A stretch of DNA of 64,000 bases, from positions 160,165-224,164 of the forward strand of contig NZ_OGTP01000009.1 in assembly GCF_900258035.1 (NCBI RefSeq), written 5' to 3'. This stretch comes from Caballeronia novacaledonica (GTDB taxonomy: Bacteria; Pseudomonadota; Gammaproteobacteria; Burkholderiales; Burkholderiaceae). The notes under the pieces were generated by a model. It ran no database searches. It worked only from the letters and a program-made list of their open reading frames with translations, and was not told where the DNA came from. Every line of letters begins with the position of its first letter. Position 1 is the first letter of the stretch. A program made the translations under genes and the position numbers. This document shows, piece after piece, positions 44,475 through 54,782 of this stretch.

Positions 44475-44502
44475 AAAAAAACCCCCGCCGAGGCGGGGGT
44501 TT
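44475..44502 (-). terminator. Terminator after the OmpA-family gene
   Basis: On the minus strand ACCCCCGCC and GGCGGGGGT form a stem followed by seven T. It lies 24 bp past the stop at 44527. Confidence 0.88.
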
Positions 44503-44526
44503 GATCTGCGGCAATCCAACTCGCGA

Positions 44527-45189
44527 TTACTGCTGCGACTGACGCGTCGTGCCGACAACTTCGATCTGCACGCGACGATCCGGCGCGAGGCAGGAGATGA
44601 GTTGCTTGCGATTCTTCTGCTGGCAGGTGTTGCCCGTGACCGGGTCACGCTTGCCCTTGCCTTCCGTGTAGATGCGGTTGGCTTCGATGCCCTTGCTGAC
44701 CAGGTAAGCCTTCACAGCTTGCGCACGGCGCAGCGACAGACGATCGTTGTACTTGTCCGAACCGATGCGGTCGGTGTAACCCGTTGCAACCACGACTTCG
44801 AGGTTCAGCGCGCCGATCTTCGATGCGAGATCGTCAAGCTTTTCCTTACCAGCCGGCTTCAGGACTGCCTTGTCGAAGTCGAACAGAGCGTCAGCCTGAT
44901 ACGTAACCTTCTGGCTCTGGATGACCGGGGGCGGCGGAGCGACCGGTGCCGGCGGCGTCGGTGCTTGCGCGACCAGCGCGCCATCGCACTTTGCGTTTGC
45001 CGTAGCCGGGGTCCAGAATGCGTCGCGCCAGCACAGTTCGTTCGTGCCGTTCATCCACACATACTCGCCCGTGCCGTTCACCCAGTTGTCGTTCACAGCT
45101 TGTCGCGAGGCCGGCACCGACTGTGCCGAGGCCGATGCAGCCATAACTGCGGTAGCTGCAATGAACGCGAGCTTTGAAAGTTTATTCAT
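44527..45189 (-). CDS. ompA: OmpA family outer-membrane protein
   Basis: This protein has 220 aa with a signal peptide (KLAFIAATAVMAASASAQS) and the very strong site GAGAGGAG before the ATG. A short N-terminal region (NDNWVNGTGEYVWMNGTNELCWRDAFWTP) and a Pro-rich linker are followed by a peptidoglycan-binding OmpA C-terminal domain. The latter shows ALFDFDKAVLKPAGKEKLDDL, VVATGYTDRIGSDKYNDRLSLRRAQAVKAYL and APDRRVQIEV. It lacks the eight-stranded barrel of enterobacterial OmpA. It likely anchors the outer membrane to the cell wall. Being alone upstream of gyrA on the opposite strand is the usual Burkholderia arrangement. Confidence 0.9.
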   Translation of the reverse strand: MNKLSKLAFIAATAVMAASASAQSVPASRQAVNDNWVNGTGEYVWMNGTNELCWRDAFWTPATANAKCDGALVAQAPTPPAPVAPPPPVIQSQKVTYQADALFDFDKAVLKPAGKEKLDDLASKIGALNLEVVVATGYTDRIGSDKYNDRLSLRRAQAVKAYLVSKGIEANRIYTEGKGKRDPVTGNTCQQKNRKQLISCLAPDRRVQIEVVGTTRQSQQ

Positions 45190-45254
45190 ATTTCTCCTCT
45201 CGAAATTGAGATTACCGCAGGTTTACTGCGAGCCTGTAGACGAAGACAAGTCAT

Positions 45255-45317
45255 ACATTGCTCGAAGTATAACATTCCCTACGGAACAAAACGCGCTGTA
45301 TAGACTTCGAGCAATGT
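45255..45317. promoter_or_regulatory. Inverted repeat over the ompA promoter
   Basis: A perfect 14 bp inverted repeat, ACATTGCTCGAAGT (45255-45268) and ACTTCGAGCAATGT (45304-45317), encloses 35 bp. On the minus strand the inner edge of one arm contains TATACT (45266-45271), a good -10 for ompA with start near 45259. The mirror arm carries a related TATAGACT on the plus strand. Confidence 0.55.
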
Positions 45318-45883
45318 CTAAGTTTGTGCGTTGGCATTTTGCCATATCGTTCCCTTGCAACGATAAAAATATCCCCGCACGCGGCACGCCCGCAACCTTA
45401 TGTGGTGCATGCGCAACAAGAAAGGGACAGGAGGCGGACAAGGCTTAAGAAGGCGCGAAACGTGCGCACATTACGTGCCCGAGTGCCATTTCCTGCGTAT
45501 TTTTATCGCGGCCGATCTTGCGCTTGGCAGAAAGGCGAGGCGGCATAATAGCCCGCCCGCATGACGAAATGACGGAATTCGTTCCCCAGTTTTTGTAAGT
45601 AATTGGTACAGCATTGCGCATGGCGAACTGCCCGTGCGTCATCCGGTTCCGCGCTCGACACACACTATATGTATACAGCATGCGTCCGGGCGCGAATGTC
45701 GCGCATGGTAGAATCTCCTGATGCGCTGCGTTCGCACGCATAAAAAAGCATGCGCTGCATACGCGGCGCGCAGCGTACGTCGGCTACGCGCCACGCCGGC
45801 GCATGTCGCGCGTCCGGCGGGCGAGTCCGCGAAATCACCGCGCGCGCTGCCGTGTCGCCGCTGCAAAGTTCAAGACACGGATA
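45318..45883. other. Intergenic region upstream of gyrA
   Basis: No gene is credible in these 566 bp. The region is locally AT-richer, with ACTATATGTATACAG around 45665 and TAGAAT at 45709-45714, which may be gyrA promoter parts. The final 160 bp are a GC-rich leader. Confidence 0.5.
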
Positions 45884-48529
45884 ATGGATCAATTCGCCAA
45901 AGAGACTCTGCCAATCTCCCTCGAGGAGGAAATGCGCCGCTCGTATCTCGATTACGCGATGAGCGTGATCGTCGGGCGCGCGCTTCCCGATGTCCGCGAT
46001 GGCTTGAAGCCGGTGCATCGTCGGGCGCTTTACTCGATGCACGAGCTGAACAACGACTGGAACCGCGCGTACAAGAAATCGGCGCGTATCGTCGGCGACG
46101 TCATCGGTAAATACCATCCTCACGGCGACGCGTCCGTCTACGAGACAATCGTGCGCATGGCGCAGCCGTTCTCGCTGCGCTACATGCTGGTCGACGGCCA
46201 GGGCAACTTCGGTTCGGTCGACGGCGACAACGCCGCGGCCATGCGCTACACCGAAATCCGCATGGCGAAGATCGGCCATGAGCTGCTGGCCGATATCGAC
46301 AAGGAAACCGTCGACTTCGGTCCGAACTACGACGGCAGCGAAAACGAGCCGCTCGTTCTTCCTTCGCGCATCCCCAATCTGCTGATCAATGGCTCGGCCG
46401 GCATCGCGGTCGGCATGGCCACGAACATTCCGCCGCACAACCTGCGCGAAATCGTCGATGCCTGTCTGCATCTGCTGAACACGCCCGAAGCGACGGTCGA
46501 CGAACTGATCGAAATCGTGCCGGCGCCGGATTTCCCCACGGCCGGCATCATCTACGGCGTCGCCGGCGTGCGCGACGGCTACCGCACGGGGCGCGGCCGC
46601 GTCGTGATGCGCGCGGCCACGCACTTCGAAGAGATCGATCGCGGCCAGCGCCAGGCGATCATCGTCGACGAGATTCCGTATCAGGTGAACAAGCGCACGC
46701 TGCTCGAGCGCATCGCCGAACTCGTCAACGAGAAGAAGCTGGAAGGCATCTCCGACATTCGCGACGAGTCCGACAAGAGCGGCATGCGCGTCGTGATCGA
46801 GCTGAAGCGCGGGGAAGTGCCGGAAGTCATCCTGAACAACCTGTACAAGCAGACGCAGCTTCAGGACACGTTCGGCATGAACATGGTCGCGCTCGTCGAC
46901 GGCCAGCCCAAGCTGCTGAATCTGAAGGAAATGATCGAGTGCTTCCTGTCGCATCGACGGGAAGTGCTGACGCGGCGCACGGTATACGAACTGCGCAAGG
47001 CGCGCGATCGCGGGCACGTGCTCGAAGGTCTCGCCGTCGCGCTCGCGAACATCGACGATTTCATCGCGATCATCAAGGCCGCGCCCACGCCGCCGATCGC
47101 GAAACAGGAGTTGATGGCGCGTCCGTGGGATTCGTCGCTCGTGCGCGAAATGCTTACGCGCACCGAGACCGAGGCTTCGGGCGGCCGCGTCGCGTATCGT
47201 CCGGAAGGGCTGAATCCGGCGTACGGTCTCCAGGAAGACGGTCTATATAGATTGTCGGACGTCCAGGCGCAGGAAATTCTGCAGATGCGCCTGCAGCGCC
47301 TGACCGGGCTCGAGCAGGACAAGATCGTCGGCGAATATCGCGACGTGATGGCGCAGATCGCCGACCTGCTCGACATCCTTGCGCGGCCTGAGCGTATCCG
47401 CCAGATCATCGTCGAGGAGCTGGGCCAGATCCGCGCCGAGTTCGGCGACGACCGCCGTTCGCGCATCGAAATGAACGCGACGGAGCTCAACACCGAAGAC
47501 CTCATCACGCCGACGGACATGGTCGTGACCATGTCGCACTCGGGCTACGTGAAGTCGCAGCCGCTTTCCGAATACCGTGCGCAGAAGCGCGGCGGGCGCG
47601 GCAAGCAGGCGACGCAGATGAAGGAAGACGACTGGATCGACACGCTGTTCATCGCGAACACGCACGATCACATGCTGTGCTTCTCGAACCGCGGCCGCGT
47701 GTACTGGATCAAGGTTTATGAAGTGCCACAGGGCTCGCGCACCTCGCGCGGCCGCCCGATCGTCAACATGTTCCCGCTGCAGGAGGGCGAGAAGATCAAC
47801 GTCGTGCTGCCGATCAAGGAATTCTCGGCGGACAAGTACGTGTTCATGACGACCGCGCTCGGCACCGTCAAGAAGACGCCGCTCGAAGCATTCAGCCGTC
47901 CGATGAAGAAGGGCATCATCGCGGTCGGTCTGGACGACGGCGACTACCTGATCGGCGCGGCGATCACCGACGGCGAGCATGACGTGATGCTGTTCTCGGA
48001 CGCGGGCAAGGCCGTGCGTTTCGACGAGAACGACGTCCGCGCAATGGGCCGCGAGGCACGCGGCGTGCGCGGCATGCAACTGGAAGACGGGCAGCAGGTC
48101 ATCGCGATGCTGGTCGCGGGCGGCGAGAACCAGTCGGTGCTCACGGCGACCGAGAACGGCTACGGCAAGCGCACACCGATCAACGAGTACACGCGTCATG
48201 GTCGCGGCACGAAGGGTATGATCGCGATCCAGACATCGGAGCGCAACGGCCGTGTCGTCGCGGCGACGCTCGTCGAGCCGGAAAGCGAGATCATGCTGAT
48301 CACGACCTCGGGCGTGCTCATCCGCACGCGCGTTTCCGAAATCCGTGAAATGGGGCGTGCAACTCAAGGTGTTACACTCATCAGCCTTGACGAGGGAACG
48401 AAGTTGTCGGGACTGCAGCATATTGCCGAAGCGGAAGCCGAGGCCGAACTCGAAGCAGACACCGGTTCGGACGATGCCGCAGCCAAGCCCGGCGACGCGG
48501 AAAATGGTGAAGGCGGAGAAAACGCCTGA
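45884..48529 (+). CDS. gyrA: DNA gyrase subunit A
   Basis: This is the breakage-reunion subunit of DNA gyrase, 881 aa from the ATG at 45884 ([26 protein letters not shown]). The catalytic tyrosine is Tyr122 in [10 protein letters not shown]. The six-bladed C-terminal domain includes the GyrA-box QKRGGRGKQ. The tail is acidic ([19 protein letters not shown]). In the quinolone-determining region the sequence is [17 protein letters not shown], so positions 83, 84 and 87 (E. coli numbering, which matches here) are Ala, Ser and Glu. An in-frame extension to 45803 lacks conservation. Confidence 0.97.
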   Translation: MDQFAKETLPISLEEEMRRSYLDYAMSVIVGRALPDVRDGLKPVHRRALYSMHELNNDWNRAYKKSARIVGDVIGKYHPHGDASVYETIVRMAQPFSLRYMLVDGQGNFGSVDGDNAAAMRYTEIRMAKIGHELLADIDKETVDFGPNYDGSENEPLVLPSRIPNLLINGSAGIAVGMATNIPPHNLREIVDACLHLLNTPEATVDELIEIVPAPDFPTAGIIYGVAGVRDGYRTGRGRVVMRAATHFEEIDRGQRQAIIVDEIPYQVNKRTLLERIAELVNEKKLEGISDIRDESDKSGMRVVIELKRGEVPEVILNNLYKQTQLQDTFGMNMVALVDGQPKLLNLKEMIECFLSHRREVLTRRTVYELRKARDRGHVLEGLAVALANIDDFIAIIKAAPTPPIAKQELMARPWDSSLVREMLTRTETEASGGRVAYRPEGLNPAYGLQEDGLYRLSDVQAQEILQMRLQRLTGLEQDKIVGEYRDVMAQIADLLDILARPERIRQIIVEELGQIRAEFGDDRRSRIEMNATELNTEDLITPTDMVVTMSHSGYVKSQPLSEYRAQKRGGRGKQATQMKEDDWIDTLFIANTHDHMLCFSNRGRVYWIKVYEVPQGSRTSRGRPIVNMFPLQEGEKINVVLPIKEFSADKYVFMTTALGTVKKTPLEAFSRPMKKGIIAVGLDDGDYLIGAAITDGEHDVMLFSDAGKAVRFDENDVRAMGREARGVRGMQLEDGQQVIAMLVAGGENQSVLTATENGYGKRTPINEYTRHGRGTKGMIAIQTSERNGRVVAATLVEPESEIMLITTSGVLIRTRVSEIREMGRATQGVTLISLDEGTKLSGLQHIAEAEAEAELEADTGSDDAAAKPGDAENGEGGENA

Positions 48530-48691
48530 TACTTTTTGTGTCGCAGGCCTCTCGTTATCGCTTTTGAAAGCTCGGATTAGTTAAGCTGCGCGACATGTGT
48601 TCGTTGCGGGGCGTCAGGCAAGGCCGGCGCCGGAAAACGGACAAAAGCTCGCCGCCAGTGCTGAACTGGATATTTTTTACAGGGAGAAATG

Positions 48692-49306
48692 ATGCAAGGA
48701 CGTTTCAAGCAGTGGATGTTGCTGGCCGCTTTCGTGCCGACTTTCGCGATGGCTCAGTCGCTTCAGAACCAGGCGCCCGCACAGTCGGCCGCACCGGCGG
48801 CCGCAGCAGCACCGGTTGATCCGGCCAAGCAAGCCGCGATAAAGGACCTGCTCGACGCGATCGACGCACAGAAGCTGGTCGGTGCGATCGGTAACAGCGC
48901 GCAGATGCAATCGAAGCAACTCGTCCCGGCAATCCTTTCGGACGCGCTGTCCGAGAACAAGACGCTGAACGACAAGCAGAAGCAAGCCGCTGTTCCGGCG
49001 CTGCAAAAGAACGCAGTGCCGAAGCTGGTCGATTCCGCTGGCCAGGTCTTCGCAACCGATGCATTCCGCAAGGACGCGATGCAGGCTCAGTACGACGCGT
49101 ACGCGAAGTACTACTCGGCCGACGAGATCAAGGATCTGACCAACTTCTACAAGAGCCCGACCGGCCGCAAGTTCATCCAGGTTCAGGACCAGGTTGGCCG
49201 CGATGTCGTGAACGGCCTGATGCAGAAGTACATGCCGCAAGCGATCAAGGCGACGCGCACGCAAGCCGATCAGGAAGTGGCGAGCGTCAAGCCGAGCGCC
49301 AAGTAA
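48692..49306 (+). CDS. DUF2059 domain-containing exported protein
   Basis: This protein has 204 aa. A signal peptide (WMLLAAFVPTFAMAQS) is followed by an Ala/Pro-rich linker and the DUF2059 helical domain, with the family hallmark YYSADEIKDLTNFYKSPTGRKFIQ. The function is unknown; members are periplasmic. GGGAG lies before two adjacent ATGs (48689 and 48692); the second has the better spacing. The gene sits between gyrA and serC, an order I recall from other Burkholderiaceae, and a strong hairpin ends it before serC. Confidence 0.9.
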   Translation: MQGRFKQWMLLAAFVPTFAMAQSLQNQAPAQSAAPAAAAAPVDPAKQAAIKDLLDAIDAQKLVGAIGNSAQMQSKQLVPAILSDALSENKTLNDKQKQAAVPALQKNAVPKLVDSAGQVFATDAFRKDAMQAQYDAYAKYYSADEIKDLTNFYKSPTGRKFIQVQDQVGRDVVNGLMQKYMPQAIKATRTQADQEVASVKPSAK

Positions 49307-49359
49307 GCGCGGCGTCGGCCTGACGGAAATCTGCCGGACGGCGCTCGCCGTCCCTTGCA

Positions 49360-49388
49360 TTGGCGGGTTTTCAGGACAGTGCGATAAT
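49360..49388 (+). promoter_or_regulatory. Candidate sigma-70 promoter of the serC operon
   Basis: TTGGCG (49360-49365) and GATAAT (49383-49388) are exactly 17 bp apart. The start would be about 49395, giving a leader of about 107 nt to serC. The -10 overlaps the beginning of a terminator hairpin. Confidence 0.5.
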
Positions 49389-49427
49389 GGCTGTTTGCGC
49401 AAGACGCGCAAGCAGCCATTTCTTTTT
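49386..49427 (+). terminator. Terminator after the DUF2059 gene
   Basis: AATGGCTGTTTGCGC and GCGCAAGCAGCCATT form a 15 bp stem with one G-T pair and loop AAGAC, followed by TCTTTTTT. It should stop transcription coming from the DUF2059 gene before serC. Confidence 0.8.
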
Positions 49428-49501
49428 TGGACGTGAAAACGCGGTCGTCGTTTTATCCGCCTTCGTTCGCGTCTGCCAAATCGGAATTCCGGGATCTCCA
49501 G

Positions 49502-50584
49502 ATGCGCGTGTTCAATTTCTCCGCCGGCCCCGCCGCCATGCCAGAAGAAGTGCTGAGGCAAGCCGCCGATGAAATGCTCAACTGGCAAGGCAGCGGCATG
49601 AGCGTGATGGAAATGAGCCACCGCGGCGCGGAATTCATGTCGATCCACGAGGCGGCGCTCACCGATCTGCGCGAACTTCTGAAGGTGCCCGCGTCACACC
49701 GGATTCTTTTTCTGCAGGGCGGCGGCATCGGCGAAAACGCAATCGTGCCGATGAACCTGCTCGGCAGGAAGCAGACCGCCGACTTCGTCGTGACCGGTTC
49801 ATGGTCGACGAAATCGTTCAAGGAAGCGCAGAAGTACGGCACGCCGCATCTCGCGGCCAACGGCAAGACCGAAGCAGGCTTTACGCGCGTGCCGGCCTTC
49901 AGCGAATGGAAGCTGTCGGACGATCCGGCGTACGTGCATTTGTGCTCGAACGAAACCATCGACGGTGTCGAAGCCTTCGAGATTCCCGATCTGGGCGACA
50001 TTCCGCTCGTCGCCGACGCGTCTTCGCACATCCTTTCGCGCCCGATGGACGTCGCGAAATACGGCGTGCTCTTCGGCGGCGCGCAGAAGAACATCGGCAT
50101 GGCGGGCGTGACCGTCGTGATCGTGCGCGAAGATCTGCTCGACCGCGCGCTGCCGATCTGTCCGTCCGCGTTCGAGTGGAAGACCGTCGCGGAGAACAAC
50201 TCGATGTACAACACGCCGCCAACTTACGCGATCTACATCGCGGGCCTCGTCTTCAAGTGGCTGAAGAAGCAGGGCGGCCTGGAAGCGATCGAGGCGCGCA
50301 ACGTCGCAAAGGCCAGGCTGCTGTACGACACCATCGATTCCAGCGATTTTTACGTCAACAAGGTCGAGCGCCAGAACCGGTCGCGCATGAACGTGCCGTT
50401 CTTCCTTGCCGACGAATCGCGCAATACCGATTTCCTGGCCGGCGCGAAGGCGCGCGGGCTGTTGCAACTGAAGGGCCACAAGTCCGTCGGCGGCATGCGG
50501 GCATCGATCTACAACGCGGTGCCGATCGAGGGAGTCAACGCTCTCGTCGATTACATGAAGGAATTCGAGCGCGAAAGCGCTTAA
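49502..50584 (+). CDS. serC: Phosphoserine aminotransferase
   Basis: SerC makes 3-phosphoserine from 3-phosphohydroxypyruvate, and also serves pyridoxine synthesis. From the ATG at 49502 it has 360 aa, with the typical start [21 protein letters not shown]. The PLP lysine is in [11 protein letters not shown], and [18 protein letters not shown] closes the protein. A longer in-frame start at 49427 falls inside the terminator region and is rejected. It is the first gene of a run of amino-acid genes. Confidence 0.96.
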   Translation: MRVFNFSAGPAAMPEEVLRQAADEMLNWQGSGMSVMEMSHRGAEFMSIHEAALTDLRELLKVPASHRILFLQGGGIGENAIVPMNLLGRKQTADFVVTGSWSTKSFKEAQKYGTPHLAANGKTEAGFTRVPAFSEWKLSDDPAYVHLCSNETIDGVEAFEIPDLGDIPLVADASSHILSRPMDVAKYGVLFGGAQKNIGMAGVTVVIVREDLLDRALPICPSAFEWKTVAENNSMYNTPPTYAIYIAGLVFKWLKKQGGLEAIEARNVAKARLLYDTIDSSDFYVNKVERQNRSRMNVPFFLADESRNTDFLAGAKARGLLQLKGHKSVGGMRASIYNAVPIEGVNALVDYMKEFERESA

Positions 50585-50612
50585 ACCCCGCATACCAGAC
50601 ACAAAGCACCGC

Positions 50613-51695
50613 ATGGACGACGATCTCAATTCAAGACTCAAACCGCTGCGCGAGCGCATCGACGTGCTCGACGCGCAACTCATCGCGCTGCTGAACCAGC
50701 GCGCATCCGTCGCGCTGGAAGTCGGCGAAGTGAAGAAGCATTTCAATGCGCCGGTGTTTCGCCCGGAGCGCGAGATGCAGGTCATCGCGCGACTGCAGGA
50801 AATGAGCGGCGGTCCGCTCGCCGACGAGCACATCGCGTCGATCTGGCGCGAGATCATGGCCGCGAGCCGCGCGCTCGAACAGACCATCAGCGCGGCGTTT
50901 CTGGGGCCTGTCGGCACGTACAGCGAACAGGCGATGTTCGAATACTTCGGGCATTCGATTCGTGGCGTGCCATGCCCGTCGATCGACGAAGTGTTTCGCG
51001 CCGTCGAAGCGGGCGCCGCGCAGTACGGCGTCGTGCCTGTCGAGAATTCGGCGGAAGGCGCGGTGTCGCGCACGCTGGATTTGCTGCTGCAGACATCGCT
51101 TCTGATCGGCGGCGAGCTCGCGCTGCCGATCCATCACAATCTGCTGACCGCATCCGGCGCGCTCGATGGCGTGAAGCGCGTGTGCGCGCATCCGCAGGCG
51201 CTCGCGCAGTGCCAGCGCTGGCTGAGCGCGAACGCGCCGCATCTGGAGCGGCAGGCCGTGTCGAGCAATGCGGAAGCTGCGCGCATGGCGGTCGACGATC
51301 CGACGGTCGCGGCCATCGCGGGCGATCGCGCCGCGACGCACTACGGCCTCGGCGTCGTGTTCTCGATGATTCAGGACGACCCGCACAATCGCACGCGTTT
51401 CGTGATCATCGGCAAGCAGCCGACCGATTCCAGCGGCCACGATCAGACGTCGCTCGTCGTCACGGTGGAGAACGAGTCCGGCGCGGTGTACAAGCTGCTG
51501 GAGCCGCTCGCCAAGCACGGTGTCTCGATGACGCGCTTCGAGTCGCGCCCGGCGCGCTCCGGCGCGTGGGAGTACTACTTCTATATCGACATCGAAGGTC
51601 ATCGCGACGATGCGGCGGTGGCCGCCGCGCTGGATGAACTGGGGCGCAAGTCCGCGTTCCTGAAGATTCTCGGCTCGTATCCGCGGGCGCGCTGA
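50613..51695 (+). CDS. pheA: Bifunctional chorismate mutase/prephenate dehydratase (P-protein)
   Basis: This protein of 360 aa makes phenylpyruvate from chorismate. The AroQ-type chorismate mutase covers residues 1-90 (LRERIDVLDAQLIALLNQRASVALEVGEVK). The prephenate dehydratase follows (FLGPVGTYSEQA, VPVENSAEGAVSRTLDLLL, and NRTRFVIIG with the TRF motif), then a C-terminal ACT domain for phenylalanine feedback (ESRPARSGAWEYYFYID). It starts 28 bp after serC. The next gene is tyrA; no hisC gene is inserted between them. Confidence 0.96.
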   Translation: MDDDLNSRLKPLRERIDVLDAQLIALLNQRASVALEVGEVKKHFNAPVFRPEREMQVIARLQEMSGGPLADEHIASIWREIMAASRALEQTISAAFLGPVGTYSEQAMFEYFGHSIRGVPCPSIDEVFRAVEAGAAQYGVVPVENSAEGAVSRTLDLLLQTSLLIGGELALPIHHNLLTASGALDGVKRVCAHPQALAQCQRWLSANAPHLERQAVSSNAEAARMAVDDPTVAAIAGDRAATHYGLGVVFSMIQDDPHNRTRFVIIGKQPTDSSGHDQTSLVVTVENESGAVYKLLEPLAKHGVSMTRFESRPARSGAWEYYFYIDIEGHRDDAAVAAALDELGRKSAFLKILGSYPRAR

Positions 51696-51773
51696 TTTTG
51701 GCTCGTCGCCGCTGCAATCGGTTGCGGCGGTTCGTTTCACTTGCGTCGGACGACGCACTCTTATCGATGTCCC

Positions 51774-52700
51774 GTGGCTGCGTTCTCTTTCAACAAACTG
51801 GTTATTTTCGGCGTCGGCCTGATCGGCGGATCGCTTGCGCGCGCCTTGCGTGAACGCGCGGGGCTCGCGGGTCGTGTCGTGGGTGTGGGGCGCTCGGCTG
51901 CGTCGGTCGAGCGCGCGCTCGAACTCGGCGTGATCGACGAAGCCGCCGCGCTCGACGACGACACCGCGCTCGCAAACGCGCTCCAGGGCGCGGACGTCGT
52001 GCTGCTCGCCGCGCCCGTCGCGCAGACCGAGCCGCTGCTCGCGCGCATCGCGCCGTTTCTCGACGCGCGGACCATCGTCACCGATGCGGGCAGCACGAAA
52101 GCGGATGTCGTCGCTTCCGCGCGCCGGGCGCTGGGCGAGCGCATCGCGCAGTTCGTGCCGGGCCATCCGATCGCCGGACGCGAGTCGAGCGGCGTCGATG
52201 CCGCGTTGCCCGATCTGTACGTCGATCGCAATGTCGTGCTGTGTCCGTTGCCCGACAACGCGGCGGACGACGTGGAGCGCATCGCGTCGATGTGGCGCGC
52301 GACCGGCGCGTGCGTGCGTCAGATGAGCGAGGCGCAGCACGATCGCGTGTTCGCGTCGGTGAGTCATTTGCCGCACGTGCTGTCGTTCGCGCTCGTCGAT
52401 CAGATTCTCGGCACGCCCGACGCCGATCTCAAATTTTCGTTCGCGGCGGGCGGTTTCCGCGATTTCACGCGCATCGCGGCTTCGAGCCCGGAAATGTGGC
52501 GCGATATCTGTCTCGCGAACCGCACCGCGCTGCTCGCCGAACTCGACGATTACACGGCCGTGCTCGCACGGTTTCGCGCGGCGATCGACGCATCGGATGG
52601 CGCGGCGCTCGAAGCGGCGTTCGCGCGTTCGCGCGTGGCACGCAAGGAATGGCAGGAACGCGGCGGCGTCGGGCCGTCCAACGACATCGCCGCGAAGTAG
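51774..52700 (+). CDS. tyrA: Prephenate dehydrogenase
   Basis: This is a monofunctional prephenate dehydrogenase for tyrosine synthesis, 308 aa from a GTG at 51774. The NAD motif is VIFGVGLIGGSLARAL; further motifs are DAGSTKAD, FVPGHPIAGRESSG and HDRVFASVSHLPHVLSFAL. The start is uncertain, because no ribosome-binding site is seen before the GTG. A TTG at 51741 would add 11 residues without family support. It ends 21 bp before aroA. Confidence 0.92.
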   Translation: MAAFSFNKLVIFGVGLIGGSLARALRERAGLAGRVVGVGRSAASVERALELGVIDEAAALDDDTALANALQGADVVLLAAPVAQTEPLLARIAPFLDARTIVTDAGSTKADVVASARRALGERIAQFVPGHPIAGRESSGVDAALPDLYVDRNVVLCPLPDNAADDVERIASMWRATGACVRQMSEAQHDRVFASVSHLPHVLSFALVDQILGTPDADLKFSFAAGGFRDFTRIAASSPEMWRDICLANRTALLAELDDYTAVLARFRAAIDASDGAALEAAFARSRVARKEWQERGGVGPSNDIAAK

Positions 52701-52721
52701 GCTGTGACTCAAGGAAACACT

Positions 52722-54026
52722 ATGGAACATCTCGATCTCGGACCTTTCTCCCGCGCGTCCGGCACCGTGCGCTTGCCCGGCTCGAAGAGCATTTCGAACC
52801 GCGTGCTGCTGCTCGCGGCGCTCGCGAGCGGCGAAACGTCGATCACGAATCTGCTCGATTCCGACGACACGCGCGTCATGCTCGCTGCGCTGAAGACGCT
52901 CGGCGTCGCTGTCCGCGAGGATGGCGAGCGCGTGATCGTCGGCGGAACGGGCGGCGCGTTTCCGTCGAAGTCGGCGGAGCTGTTTCTCGGCAACGCGGGC
53001 ACGGCGGTGCGGCCGCTGACCGCGGCGCTCGCGGTGAACGGCGGCGAATATCGCGTGCATGGCGTGCCGCGCATGCACGAGCGGCCGATCGGCGATCTCG
53101 TCGACGGGCTGCGTCAGATCGGCGCCGCGATCGACTACGAACTGAACGACGGCTTTCCGCCGCTCAAGATTCACGCCGCGAAGATCGCGATCGACCGCCC
53201 GATCCGCGTGCGCGGCGACGTGTCGAGCCAGTTCCTCACCGCGCTGCTGATGAGCCTGCCCGTCGTGGAAGGGCGCAACGGTCCCGTCACGGTCGAGATC
53301 GAAGGCGAACTCATCTCGAAGCCGTACATCGACATCACGATCCGTTTGATGGAGCGCTTCGGCGTGACCGTCGAACGCGACGGCTGGTCGCGCTTCACGA
53401 TTCCGGCCGGCGCGGGCTACCGGTCGCCGGGCGCGATCATGGTCGAAGGCGACGCGTCGTCGGCGTCGTATTTTCTGGCGGCGGGTGCGATCGGCCACGG
53501 GCCGGTGCGCGTGGAAGGCGTCGGGCGTTCGAGCATTCAGGGCGATGTCGGTTTCGCGGACGCGCTCAATCGCATGGGCGCGAACGTGATGATGGGCGAA
53601 GACTGGATCGAAGTGCGCGGCGTCGAGTCCGACGACGGCAAACTCGCGCCCATCGACATGGACTTCAATCTGATCCCGGACGCCGCGATGACCATCGCCG
53701 TGGCCGCGCTGTTCGCGAGCGGCACGACGACGCTGCGCAATATCGCGAGCTGGCGCGTGAAGGAAACCGACCGCATCGCCGCAATGGCGACGGAATTGCG
53801 CAAGGTCGGCGCGACCGTGGAAGAGGGCGCGGATTTTCTCGTCGTCACGCCGCCGGAAAAACTTACGCCGAACGCCGCGATCGATACCTACGACGATCAC
53901 CGCATGGCAATGTGCTTCTCGCTCGTCGGCCTCGGCGGCGTGCCGGTGCGCATCAACGATCCGAAATGCGTCAACAAGACCTTCCCGGACTACTTCGAGC
54001 GTTTCTCGACGCTCGTGAAAGCGTAA
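52722..54026 (+). CDS. aroA: 3-phosphoshikimate 1-carboxyvinyltransferase (EPSP synthase)
   Basis: EPSP synthase joins shikimate 3-phosphate and phosphoenolpyruvate. It has 434 aa from the ATG at 52722, which has AAGGAAA before it. Conserved segments are [45 protein letters not shown], and the C-terminal [13 protein letters not shown] and [27 protein letters not shown] is the class I type, the glyphosate-sensitive pattern. It belongs to the serC-ihfB block and is followed by cmk after about 75 bp. Confidence 0.96.
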   Translation: MEHLDLGPFSRASGTVRLPGSKSISNRVLLLAALASGETSITNLLDSDDTRVMLAALKTLGVAVREDGERVIVGGTGGAFPSKSAELFLGNAGTAVRPLTAALAVNGGEYRVHGVPRMHERPIGDLVDGLRQIGAAIDYELNDGFPPLKIHAAKIAIDRPIRVRGDVSSQFLTALLMSLPVVEGRNGPVTVEIEGELISKPYIDITIRLMERFGVTVERDGWSRFTIPAGAGYRSPGAIMVEGDASSASYFLAAGAIGHGPVRVEGVGRSSIQGDVGFADALNRMGANVMMGEDWIEVRGVESDDGKLAPIDMDFNLIPDAAMTIAVAALFASGTTTLRNIASWRVKETDRIAAMATELRKVGATVEEGADFLVVTPPEKLTPNAAIDTYDDHRMAMCFSLVGLGGVPVRINDPKCVNKTFPDYFERFSTLVKA

Positions 54027-54101
54027 CCGGAGCGCTGTACCGTGAAACGCGATGAATTCGAATTCAATGACCGCAATAACGGGCCAGACCGGCCAGACTC
54101 G

Positions 54102-54782
54102 ATGAAACCGACCCGTCCATTCGCTCCCACTCCAGTGATCACCATCGACGGGCCGACGGCTTCGGGCAAGGGCACGGTCGCGGCGATCGTCGCGGCGACG
54201 CTCGGCTTTCACCTGCTCGACAGCGGCGCGCTCTACCGGCTCGCGGCGCTCGCGAGCATCCGCTACGAGGTGGCGAAGGACGACGCGCCCGGACTTGCAA
54301 AGCTGGTCGAAGCGCTCCATATCACCTTCCGCGAAGGCTGCGCGCAGCTCGACGGCGTGGACGTCTCGGGTGAAATCCGGCAGGAAGAAGTCGGCAACCG
54401 CGCCTCGGCGATCGCCGTTCATCCCGAAGTGCGTCAGGCGCTGGTCGCGCGTCAGCGGGCCTTCCGCAAGCGCCCCGGCCTCGTCGCCGACGGTCGCGAC
54501 ATGGGCACCGTCATCTTCCCCGACGCCACGCTGAAGGTATTTCTGACGGCGAGCGCCGAGGCGCGCGCGGCCCGGCGGTATAAGCAATTGATGCAAAAAG
54601 GTTTTTCTGCTAATATGGATGACTTGCTGCGTGATTTGCGCGCACGCGACGACCGGGACATGAACCGGAGCGCCGCGCCGCTCAAGCCCGCGGCAGATGC
54701 GAAAACGCTGGACACTTCCGGTTTGTCGATCGATCAAGCGGTCGAACAGATCATCGGGTGGTACGGCGCGATTCGCGTGTAA
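54102..54782 (+). CDS. cmk: Cytidylate kinase
   Basis: This CMP/dCMP kinase has 226 aa from the ATG at 54102 ([21 protein letters not shown]), matching the usual length of about 227. The P-loop is GPTASGKGT; other motifs are [23 protein letters not shown] and [15 protein letters not shown] at 54042 with a weak CCGGAG before it would add 20 residues; this cannot be fully excluded. It is next to rpsA, as in most proteobacteria. Confidence 0.94.
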   Translation: MKPTRPFAPTPVITIDGPTASGKGTVAAIVAATLGFHLLDSGALYRLAALASIRYEVAKDDAPGLAKLVEALHITFREGCAQLDGVDVSGEIRQEEVGNRASAIAVHPEVRQALVARQRAFRKRPGLVADGRDMGTVIFPDATLKVFLTASAEARAARRYKQLMQKGFSANMDDLLRDLRARDDRDMNRSAAPLKPAADAKTLDTSGLSIDQAVEQIIGWYGAIRV

